Shown here: positions 1 to 8,332 of the stretch, piece by piece
Layout of the letters: every line of letters starts with the position of its first letter
How positions within the stretch are numbered: the stretch's first letter is position 1
Source: Diprion similis
Taxonomy: Eukaryota; Arthropoda; Insecta; Hymenoptera; Diprionidae
Length of the DNA stretch: 64,000 bases
NCBI RefSeq assembly: GCF_021155765.1
Contig: NC_060114.1
Coordinates: 1,550,001 to 1,614,000, forward strand
Direction of reading: 5' to 3'
The notes under the pieces: generated by a model
Told to the model about the DNA's origin: nothing
Database searches by the model: none
The model's input: the letters and a program-made list of their open reading frames with translations, nothing else
Position numbers and translations under genes: made by a program

Positions 1-4
1 TTGG

Positions 5-544
5 AAACACGCGGGAGAAGGATTGATTTGGTATGATGACAACCCTAAATACATCCCGGGACCCAACTGCGCCTTTGAGAACGTGCAGTGGCTGAGAAGT
101 TGATATTTGAAGGAGTGTACCGGCTCTCTCAAGAAATCACTCCGCCTGTACAAGGAATTGGCTGGTTTGAGAACAATGAGGTCTGAGGATATCGCTTTTT
201 TGTCGAAAGAATTCGTCTACACGTTCGCATCAAATTCCATCAATGATGCGTGGGATAAACTGGCTGAGAATATGAAAATGGACGCCAGCATCACCAGTTG
301 CCGCAGATGTACCCTGCATTACATACCAGGACCCGGTGAAGGTATAGTGGATGGTCCAATCCGTCTAGTTAAAGACTGTTTGGAATGCAATCGTCTGCCT
401 AAAAGATGTAGGGCAATATGTTTGAAAATACCAAGAGAATTTACAACAATTACATCCCCACTGACACATAGAATTAAAATGCAGTATTCAATAAAATTAT
501 TCACGTATATAGAAAAAATAGAATTTATTGCAATTACATCCTAG
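5..544 (+). pseudogene. 3' part of a DEDD-nuclease-like arthropod family gene, broken
   Basis: The first ~120 bases are closely similar to 63880-64000 at the other end of the window and keep the same reading frame (codons from base 5). In the intact relative a Trp codon follows the LRR residues; here it is TGA at 101-103, so the frame is cut. The frame then stays open from 104 to 544 and encodes a Cys-rich tail with CRRC and CLEC pairs that could bind zinc (inference). It therefore probably shows what the missing end of the 63413 gene looks like. No catalytic function is assigned. The window cuts off its 5' part. The last ~40 codons run into AT-rich repeats, so the true end may be earlier. 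Confidence 0.6.
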
Positions 545-600
545 CACATACATAGAATTAAAATGTTATATGTAATAAGATTATTATAGAATTTATTACA
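449..600. repeat. Short AT-rich direct repeat, about 85-bp period
   Basis: A stretch with TTACATCC, then ACACATAGAATTAAAATG and AT-rich sequence, occurs at about 449 and again at about 534. It lies between the broken gene and the LTR of element A. It is probably a local tandem duplication. Nothing else is seen up to 633. Confidence 0.4.
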
Positions 601-633
601 ATTATACATAAATCTGTATAACTTTCATCCGTT

Positions 634-1075
634 TGTTACGTCCGACGTCCCGCCTCACGTTTCTCCCACCTTCCTCGACGCTTGTCTTTACCTACCATTC
701 CCACACTCCATATCTTGTCATCCTATTTCCATCTTGGCTTACACCACTCGCTATCGCCCTTACCTTGCTATTTCGATCCCCCTCTACCCTGTATCCTCGC
801 TCATTTTCTCATGCAAAAGACTCACGCTGATTCCAACGCTCTTACCTCTTGCATTCAACTTCAACTCCCGTTCCCCAAAACCATTGTCTCAACTACTCCT
901 CATCGACTTCACTCAATTTCCGAATCAAAATAAAAGTTATAATCATTCTGTAATTACTGTTCTTTCCTTTCCGTTCCCTGAACGAAAACGGCGACGACTA
1001 CGAACCTACAAAAATATCACCCGAACCAACATCATCGGGTGGGTACATGGACTGCCGTCCCCCTGTACCGTAACA
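634..1075 (+). repeat. 5' LTR of element A
   Basis: This is a direct copy of 11128-11569 with one visible mismatch, starting TGT and ending ACA. AATAAA occurs at about 928-933, a possible polyadenylation signal. Short open frames across the LTR exist in both copies only because the copies are identical and are not called as genes. Confidence 0.95.
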
Positions 1076-1763
1076 TTCTGGTGGCAGCGGTTTTGCCGTC
1101 GACCTACCCTTTGTTCAGTGCTTCGGAAAATCTACGCAAGAAAAGTATTAATACGCAAAACTTCCGATATCATATCAATAAGTGATAGCCACGTAGACAG
1201 TGTTCGCCGGCAAATCAAGTGCGTACCTGACAAATTCAGGACCCGCAACGAACTGTGCAACGAGTGAAAATATACGACGCAAGAAAAGTGTTAATACGCA
1301 AAACTCCCGATATCATATCAATAAGTGATAGCCACGTCAAGAGTGTTCGCCGGCTAATCAAGTGTGAACCTGACAAATTCAGAACCCGCAACGAACTAAA
1401 TATACGGACGAAAGCCGATCTATACCACACATCACCTTTTGGAACCCAAAATTGTGATTAGCCCCCACCCGTTTCTGGACGCCTGCGACGCTGGAACAAG
1501 AATTTGGACCCAAGATTGGCATCACTCAGATACCTGGAACACCAAACCGAGACTCTTCAACACGCAACGGACTTCCCCGCCTACACCCTCCTCTTGCCGA
1601 CGGACGACGTGCATCACATCTTCAAGTCTCACCTGCCTTCAGCCGCCTACAACCATGCTGTACCTTGCGTTTGTATTCATCTTTGCTCTGTAAGTTTGTT
1701 GTAATCCTTAGTAATAAGTTGATATTTCATCCCCGTACCCATTGCCCATCTCCGAAAATCGAT
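1076..1763 (+). promoter_or_regulatory. Element A leader: primer site and 143-bp-spaced duplication
   Basis: Three bases after the LTR lies TGGTGGCAGCGG (1079-1090), in the position of a tRNA primer site and beginning with the expected TGG; the tRNA is not assigned. Further on, about 120 bp beginning ACGCAAGAAAAG at 1134 recurs at 1277 with few differences, so the leader contains a direct duplication. Its role is unknown; repeated leader sequences can carry packaging, enhancer or insulator sites (inference). No gene is supported in the leader. Confidence 0.6.
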
Positions 1764-2882
1764 ATGGCACCAACTAATGAGACCGGTCCATCTTTTTGGT
1801 CAGTAAAAGACGTCTTACCGACGATCCCTGCATTCGATGGCAACAACATGCCTTTTGACCAATTTGTGGAACAATTGCGCCACGTGGAAACCCTCATTAG
1901 AGCTTCAGACAAAATGACCCTTGCTAAATTTGCACAATCAAAAATTACCGGCCCCGCTTCCCAATATTTAGTAGGCATTAATTGCAACGACGTCGAAGAC
2001 CTTATAACGGCCCTCAGCCGAGCATACCGTCCAGACATCCCCGTACGTCAATTATCAATTCAATTAGATAGAATTACCCAACAACCGCGTGAGCGTGTCA
2101 TCGATTACTCATGCAGAATAAGAGTAATATCAAACGAAATAAGCAAAGCTATCGAAAAAAAATACCCGCCAGACATAGCAAGCGCTTTGCTAAATGACTT
2201 AAGAAAAGACACTGCTAGAACATTCATTAGAGGGCTTAGACCAGAATTAGAGTGGAGAATAGCTACCATCAGACCACTCCCTACCTTTGATATCGCCGTC
2301 AGCGTCGCCGAAAGCGAGGAGACCGAGTTAAATAACCGTCAAATGCAACGCTTTGCACAATATTGTACTCCTCTTACACCTATGTATCCCCCAATTTCCG
2401 TCTCTGCCTGCCAAAACGATACCCCTCCACCTCAGGTGTCCATAACCCCCTCCCTTATCCCCCCTCTAATGTCATTGCCCACACCTGGTTACGCGCATCA
2501 GCAAGCGCCCGGTATCGAACCCATGTCCTACGCCCAAGCGCTCGGTGCAAGCACCCTCGCACCTCCCGCAGATCGAACGAGGACCTCGCCGACTATTTGC
2601 CAATTCTGCAACCACCGAGGTCACCTGATCACGGAATGCCATCACCTGCAAAATACAAGATACTGTACCAAATGTCGCAGAATGGGCCACTTTTACAATG
2701 AGTGCAACCAACCCAGCAGAAGCGACAAACTGTACTGCGATAACTGTAAGCGCAGAGGCCACACATCAGACCAATGTAGATCTCCCCCGCGTGATAACCA
2801 AAACCACGTAAGTTCGAATCAAGATTTAAACGGCAACACTGCCCGCGGGGAGAACGCGCCCGCGAGCTATGCAAACAACTAG
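1764..2882 (+). CDS. gag: Element A Gag (capsid and three-knuckle nucleocapsid)
   Basis: Gag forms the intracellular particle that packages element RNA. The ATG at 1764 begins a protein of about 372 residues; the frame is open further upstream, but this is the first ATG with a gag-like sequence. The N-terminal two thirds are helical and capsid-like, a retrotransposon-gag type region. A Pro-rich linker follows. Then come three CCHC zinc knuckles of C-X2-C-X4-H-X4-C spacing at about 2599-2780: CQFC...H...C, CTKC...H...C and CDNC...H...C. Three knuckles is more than many insect gypsy Gags carry. The stop TAG is at 2880-2882. The protease frame overlaps the last 85 bases in the -1 frame, implying ribosomal frameshifting or a base change at the junction. 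No loss of conserved knuckle residues is seen. Confidence 0.9.
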   Translation: MAPTNETGPSFWSVKDVLPTIPAFDGNNMPFDQFVEQLRHVETLIRASDKMTLAKFAQSKITGPASQYLVGINCNDVEDLITALSRAYRPDIPVRQLSIQLDRITQQPRERVIDYSCRIRVISNEISKAIEKKYPPDIASALLNDLRKDTARTFIRGLRPELEWRIATIRPLPTFDIAVSVAESEETELNNRQMQRFAQYCTPLTPMYPPISVSACQNDTPPPQVSITPSLIPPLMSLPTPGYAHQQAPGIEPMSYAQALGASTLAPPADRTRTSPTICQFCNHRGHLITECHHLQNTRYCTKCRRMGHFYNECNQPSRSDKLYCDNCKRRGHTSDQCRSPPRDNQNHVSSNQDLNGNTARGENAPASYANN

Positions 2883-3493
2883 CGTTCCGATCCACAAGAC
2901 ACATCTTAATAACAGCTTCAGCTGATCCCCCTTTAATTTCAATCGATACCCCTGAATTGACAAAGATCTCTAAATTTATTATCGACACCGGTGCAGACGT
3001 AAACTTAATCAAAGAAAGTTGTGTTAAGCCCTTCGTACGTCGCACCACAGACGAACGTTTGACATTGACTGGTATAACGGACGGTAAGACGGAAACCATC
3101 GCAAAAACGGAAATACGCTTTAATAACAACTCCCATACCTTTCACTTGGTCCCTGATTCATTCCCAGTCCCACATGACGGTATTTTAGGCCAACCCTTTT
3201 TACGAAAAGAGAAAGCAACTATCTCGTTCAACTCAAACTCGGTAATGCTTGGATCCTCATTGCCAATCCACTTCAACAAAATCGAACAACCTCCTCCTGA
3301 AACCGCACGTGTTATCACAATACAGGCCCGCACCGCGAAGGTCATCCCGATAATAGTTGCAAACCCAGATATCAAAGTAGGCTACCTTAAACACATTAAT
3401 TTAGGCAACAATGTTCTTTGTGGTGAAGCAATAGTTCGAAATCAGAACGGCATGCTTATTCCTACGTGTTCAATTGCAACGAATCTGTCGTAG
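2798..3493 (+). CDS. pro: Element A aspartic protease
   Basis: This frame is open from 2798, overlaps the end of gag by 85 bases in the -1 frame, and has no ATG of its own near the overlap, so it is probably made as a gag extension. The retropepsin active-site motif is IIDTGAD, coded near 2977-2997, followed about 60 residues later by GILGQPFL, the usual flap and second conserved loop. This protease would mature the Gag-Pol particle proteins. The C-terminal part (HINLG...ENG-like region) resembles the linker that normally runs into RT. The frame stops at TAG 3491-3493, while pol continues one frame further back, so the gag, pro and pol frames are three different ones. Confidence 0.85.
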   Translation, partial: PKPRKFESRFKRQHCPRGERARELCKQLAFRSTRHILITASADPPLISIDTPELTKISKFIIDTGADVNLIKESCVKPFVRRTTDERLTLTGITDGKTETIAKTEIRFNNNSHTFHLVPDSFPVPHDGILGQPFLRKEKATISFNSNSVMLGSSLPIHFNKIEQPPPETARVITIQARTAKVIPIIVANPDIKVGYLKHINLGNNVLCGEAIVRNQNGMLIPTCSIATNLS

Positions 3494-6400
3494 AGATAGC
3501 ATCTCCAACGGCAACCCTGGAAGAATTCGACGAACCACTGAGCACAGCCATGCCCGAAATTAAGTCTACCCCGCCGAATAATTCTGACAAAAATAATGGA
3601 CAAAAATCCCCCCTTCCTACCCAAACCACTTCTCATAATAATTCATTAATTCTTTCCACTAATAATCACATATCCCGTCCGCCCCATTACCCCCCCTCCA
3701 ACCCCCGCCAGCTCACTGACCTCGCACATCGGCAACCTGAGCCCCTCATACCTGATAACAGCGCACCTCGTCGTGGCGCCGCAACAGTACTCTTAACTGA
3801 CAGTAGGTCAGAGAGATTGGACACACTAAAGAATAGTGTGTGCCTCGATCATCTAAATGACACCGAAAAACAATCAACACTCGACCTGCTAACAGAATTT
3901 AACCATCTTTTCTATCTCCCGGGAGATAAATTAGGCCATACCAATCTAACCCATCACACTATCCCCACGACAGACGACACACCAATTCACACCAAACAAT
4001 ATCGTTTTCCAAAAATCCACAAAGATGAAATCGAATCCCAGGTCAATAAACTCCTTCGGCAAGACCTTATTAAACATTCCGCATCTCCTTATAATTCTCC
4101 GGTTTGGATCGTCCCCAAAAAACCCGATATTGACGGTAATAAACGATGGCGCATGGTGATCGACTACCGAAAGCTCAACGAAAAAACAATCGGCGACGCT
4201 TATCCAATGCCCGACATCACCGAAATTCTTGATCAACTTGGCTCAGCTAAATATTTCTCTACATTCGACCTTGCTTCCGGCTTTCATCAAATTCCCATGC
4301 ACCCCGATCACAGTGCAAAAACTGCGTTTTCGACGCCCCGGGGTCACTATGAATTCTCCCGAATGCCCTTCGGACTAAAAAACGCCCCTGCCACGTTCCA
4401 AAGGCTCATGGATCAAGTCCTGCTAGGCTTACAAGGCAACGAGATGTTCGTATATTTGGATGACATAGTTATTTACGCTCGAAATTTACAAGAACATGAA
4501 ATTAAATTCAGAAAATTGATGAAAAGACTAACTGAAGCCGGCTTGACTCTGCAGCCAGACAAATGCCAATTCCTGCGCAAAGAAGTCGTTTACCTTGGTC
4601 ACCTTATCACTGAGTCAGGAGTTAGACCTGACCCCGGGAAGTTAGTAGCCGTGAAAGAATATCCCGTCCCGAAAAATCCCAAAAATGTTAAACAGTTCCT
4701 CGGTCTTTTGGGTTATTATCGCAGGTTTGTCCCAAATTTCGGAAAAATTGCAAAATGCCTCACTAACCTAACCAAGAAGGATACCCCTTTCATTTGGACA
4801 TCCGAACACCAATCTGCCTTCGAAACCTTACGTGATTCTTTATGCAAAGAACCAATTCTCCAATACCCGGACTTCAGTAAGCCGTTTACGCTCACTACCG
4901 ACGCGTCAAAATTCGCCATCGGTGCGGTTCTGAGTCAAGATAAGAACGGTGCCGACTTACCAGTAGCGTACGCATCCCGAGCACTCAAATCCGCTGAATT
5001 AAATTACTCGGTGCCCGATAAAGAATTTTTAGCCGCCTACTGGAGCATCAACCACTTTCGCCCCTACATCTACGGTCAGAAATTTACTTTAGTTACAGAC
5101 CACGAGCCCCTCAAGTGGGTAAAAAGCGTTAAGAAGCCTAATTCTCGTTTATTACGATGGAGTCTAGAACTAGCAGAATACGATTTTGATACCAAACATA
5201 AATCGGGAAAAGCGAATGTCAACGCCGATGCTCTATCAAGAAACACGCCGCCTGACGTCGCACAAATCCTTCCTATAGATGCAAAACGCCCTCGTCCCAC
5301 GACCGAATCCTCTGACAGCAAACCGAAAAAACGCACCAAAGAGACCCATCAGTACCCCCGACGCCCTCGACAGACCACAGACGAATCTACGAACCCGGCC
5401 CCGCTAAAATGCCCAAAAATCTCACAACCCACCTACCAAATGATATACCCCTCTGATTCTTCTGATCTCTCAGATGACGAATCCAGTGACAAAGAAACCG
5501 CAATGCCTTTTAAACCTCCCCCCTCCATCCCACCTCCGCACCCGGTTCATCCCTACCCGAAACGCCATCGAGAAACGAATTCCTCTACAAACCCTGGACC
5601 ACGTAAGAGACCACACCTGAGCTACTTTTCGGACACTTCAACTAGCTCAGATGACCTACAAACCCCAGAGACGAACTCAGAAGTTGATGACATTAATTCG
5701 TCTACCGATTTACCTAGCTCCCCTCACATTCACAACCCCTCCTATAGCGATTTCCTTATAGAATGCGACACGTTCCCTCTTATGCGTAATAAATATATTA
5801 AAGAAATAAAAGCCGACCTACTACAGCAAAAAGATAATTTGGCTCACTGCATATCAGCTGATTGCCAAATGTCAAAAGGAATCGCGTCACAGCTAAGAGA
5901 ACGTAAATTCATAAATCGCGAACAACTTAGAGAATTCAATCCGACTGTGACTGACGTTATTTCTACCACTCACGGACACCGAAAAATTTATAACCTAGTG
6001 ACAAAGCCAAAGTACAATGACAAACCCTTACCACACGTTTTTTTTGATACCTTGGTCAACTTTAGGAAAACCTTGGAAGAAGATGGTGTAACATCTGTCT
6101 CAATCCCGTTAATAGGCTGCGGACTCGACAAACTAGAATGGAGCACGGTGCGCAAAATGATCCAATATATTTTCAAAGATTCAAAAATGAATATCAACGT
6201 TTGTCGCCTTGACCCTCCGCTTTCAACCCCCACACACCACGACGACACAACGGTGTCCGTTGATGACGCCTCACCTGACCCCATCCCTTCCACATCTGGT
6301 AACCCCGCTCCCTCTCTTCGTCCGCCGCGTAAGAAACCGCGACCTCCGACCAAATCAGTCGCACCTCTCGCGACCCCACCTCCCCTCCCAGCCACGAACG

Positions 6401-8202
6401 TCGTCATGCCCCCGCCTGTAGGACCCCCGCGTCGTGCTAAGAGACGCCCAACAGCTGTCCCCAGGCCAGCGAACTCTACTACTCACCCCCCTCCGCCTCC
6501 TCCCTCAGTACCCTCACTGGCCTCTGATAACGACAACAGCTCCAACTCGCTCACGGATACCGAATACCATACATGCGCCCGACAATCCGAATCCGATATG
6601 GAAACCACACACCCTGACCATGACATTGATCCCAATGTCGACGACGATTTGACCGATACCTCCCACGATTTCACGAACTTTGTTGACAACTTGGACGACA
6701 TACCGGTAGCTGACAATGTCAAAGACACCAATGATGGTCTTTTGATGCTCAAAACCAATTATGCACACTTTATATCAACAGACTGCTCTTGGACTAAAGG
6801 CATATCATCACAACTTGCCCATAATAATATCGTTGACCCAGATATAGTTATGACGCCCCGTCCACAGAAATTTGATATTATCGAATCCAAGCATAACAGC
6901 CGACAGATCTTTACTCTAGTACTAAAATCGAAAGAATCAGATAAAAGCAACCTATATGATATTTTTCAACTCTTGTCTAAACTGAAAACAGTCTTGACCG
7001 ATTCAATTCCGAAATCCCTCGCTTTCCCAATAACGGACGATAGTTTAGGTGGACTCGTTCCTCGTGTTATCCGAAAACTCTTATCTTACCTTTTCGCAGA
7101 CTTACAAATTCAAATTACGCTTTGCAGCAACACGACTGTCACCCCAGACGAATGTTTACGTAAAGAAATAATTAAAGAATGCCACGAATCATTAATTGGC
7201 GGTCATCAAGGCGTCACAAAAATATACAACCGCATTAGACAAAAATATTTTTGGCCCCACATGAAAGAGCAAATCCAAGACTTTATAAGAACCTGTGAGA
7301 GTTGCCAAAAGAAAAAACTAGTAAGAGTAAAAACCAGGTTGCCGATGGTGATAACAGATACTCCTGCCGATGCATTCGACAAAGTAGCACTAGACATCGT
7401 TGGTCCTCTCCCCCTTACTAAATCAAACAACAAATACCTTTTGACGATACAATGCAACTTGACGAAATTTCTGGACGCCATCCCTTTACCTGACGCCACT
7501 GCCAAAACAATAGGTGCAGCATTCGCGAAAGAATACATTACACGTTACGGTGCCCCTCGAGCAATACTTACAGACCAAGGACAGAATTTCATGAGCACAG
7601 TCATTAAGCAACTTTGTAAACTCTTTAAAATAAAACAAATTCGAACTACAGCTTACCGCCCACAATCTAACGGATCGCTAGAACGCAGTCACCTTGTTCT
7701 CACCGAACACGTCAAGCATTACACGAATGCTGGTAAAGACTGGGATGAATACATCCGCTTTGCTGTTTTCTGTTATAACACCGCGAAGCACGAAGGCACT
7801 AACTTCACTCCCCATCAGCTAATTTTCGGTTCCCATGCCAGACTTCCGACAGACGCGAACCCTGCCAGCGCTTACACCCGTTCCTACGATTCGTTCCTTC
7901 TAGATTTAATTTCCAACCTATCCAGCATACGAAAAAACGCCGCGGCTAACCTCATTTTAGCAAAGCACCGTTCCAAGACGTACTACGACCGTCGTACCAA
8001 TAACCAAAATTTCGAAGCAGGCCAAAAGGTCTATCTACTAAACGAAACCCGATCTAAATTTGACGACCACTATAAAGGAGCATATACGATCAAGCGCATA
8101 ATTGACGATATCAATGCCGAAATTTTCATCACCCCCCATCAGACCAAAATTGTCCATCTGAATAAACTCAAATTAGCACAGGAAGAAAGTGATTCAAATT
8201 AA
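3427..8202 (+). CDS. pol: Element A Pol: RT, RNase H, two macrodomains, integrase
   Basis: The frame opens at 3427 and overlaps the protease frame. Residue numbers here count from codon 3466. RT: conserved YRF/PxxKxR region, PFGL, and YLDD at about 330-333. RNase H: TDAS start, then H and D motifs, to about residue 595. A Pro/Ser-rich linker follows. Macrodomain 1 spans about 778-915, with HCIS-DC, LVTK (Lys 847) and IGCGLD (Asp 888). A second Pro-rich linker precedes macrodomain 2 at about 1089-1221, more diverged: its Lys is kept (1154), but the Asp loop reads DDSLGG. Integrase: H-H-C-C zinc finger from about 1235, then catalytic Asp 1310, Asp 1370 and Glu 1406 with 35 residues between the last two. 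Gypsy Pol normally has a short RNase H-integrase linker; here it is about 630 residues. Macro 1 closely resembles OARD1/TARG1 ADP-ribose hydrolases. Confidence 0.93.
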   Translation, partial: SNSSKSERHAYSYVFNCNESVVEIASPTATLEEFDEPLSTAMPEIKSTPPNNSDKNNGQKSPLPTQTTSHNNSLILSTNNHISRPPHYPPSNPRQLTDLAHRQPEPLIPDNSAPRRGAATVLLTDSRSERLDTLKNSVCLDHLNDTEKQSTLDLLTEFNHLFYLPGDKLGHTNLTHHTIPTTDDTPIHTKQYRFPKIHKDEIESQVNKLLRQDLIKHSASPYNSPVWIVPKKPDIDGNKRWRMVIDYRKLNEKTIGDAYPMPDITEILDQLGSAKYFSTFDLASGFHQIPMHPDHSAKTAFSTPRGHYEFSRMPFGLKNAPATFQRLMDQVLLGLQGNEMFVYLDDIVIYARNLQEHEIKFRKLMKRLTEAGLTLQPDKCQFLRKEVVYLGHLITESGVRPDPGKLVAVKEYPVPKNPKNVKQFLGLLGYYRRFVPNFGKIAKCLTNLTKKDTPFIWTSEHQSAFETLRDSLCKEPILQYPDFSKPFTLTTDASKFAIGAVLSQDKNGADLPVAYASRALKSAELNYSVPDKEFLAAYWSINHFRPYIYGQKFTLVTDHEPLKWVKSVKKPNSRLLRWSLELAEYDFDTKHKSGKANVNADALSRNTPPDVAQILPIDAKRPRPTTESSDSKPKKRTKETHQYPRRPRQTTDESTNPAPLKCPKISQPTYQMIYPSDSSDLSDDESSDKETAMPFKPPPSIPPPHPVHPYPKRHRETNSSTNPGPRKRPHLSYFSDTSTSSDDLQTPETNSEVDDINSSTDLPSSPHIHNPSYSDFLIECDTFPLMRNKYIKEIKADLLQQKDNLAHCISADCQMSKGIASQLRERKFINREQLREFNPTVTDVISTTHGHRKIYNLVTKPKYNDKPLPHVFFDTLVNFRKTLEEDGVTSVSIPLIGCGLDKLEWSTVRKMIQYIFKDSKMNINVCRLDPPLSTPTHHDDTTVSVDDASPDPIPSTSGNPAPSLRPPRKKPRPPTKSVAPLATPPPLPATNVVMPPPVGPPRRAKRRPTAVPRPANSTTHPPPPPPSVPSLASDNDNSSNSLTDTEYHTCARQSESDMETTHPDHDIDPNVDDDLTDTSHDFTNFVDNLDDIPVADNVKDTNDGLLMLKTNYAHFISTDCSWTKGISSQLAHNNIVDPDIVMTPRPQKFDIIESKHNSRQIFTLVLKSKESDKSNLYDIFQLLSKLKTVLTDSIPKSLAFPITDDSLGGLVPRVIRKLLSYLFADLQIQITLCSNTTVTPDECLRKEIIKECHESLIGGHQGVTKIYNRIRQKYFWPHMKEQIQDFIRTCESCQKKKLVRVKTRLPMVITDTPADAFDKVALDIVGPLPLTKSNNKYLLTIQCNLTKFLDAIPLPDATAKTIGAAFAKEYITRYGAPRAILTDQGQNFMSTVIKQLCKLFKIKQIRTTAYRPQSNGSLERSHLVLTEHVKHYTNAGKDWDEYIRFAVFCYNTAKHEGTNFTPHQLIFGSHARLPTDANPASAYTRSYDSFLLDLISNLSSIRKNAAANLILAKHRSKTYYDRRTNNQNFEAGQKVYLLNETRSKFDDHYKGAYTIKRIIDDINAEIFITPHQTKIVHLNKLKLAQEESDSN

Positions 8203-8332
8203 ACCACCTTTAGAAGTCAACAGCCGTATATTACCAATCTACCCGTAACTGCATCATATTCCGCCTCATGCCCTCAGATATCATTGCAGGTGCAACGCCC
8301 TAAACAGCGAGACAGACGAATCATCCACTGTC

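Noticed and set aside
633..1267. Overlapping open frames through the 5' LTR of element A (and the same at 11039-11632)
   Set aside because: Identical in both LTRs only because the LTRs are identical; no protein-like features beyond low-complexity Ser/Pro/Leu.
2871..2882. GCAAACAACTAG as a -1 slippery heptamer at the gag end
   Set aside because: It does not fit X-XXY-YYZ; kept only as an open question.
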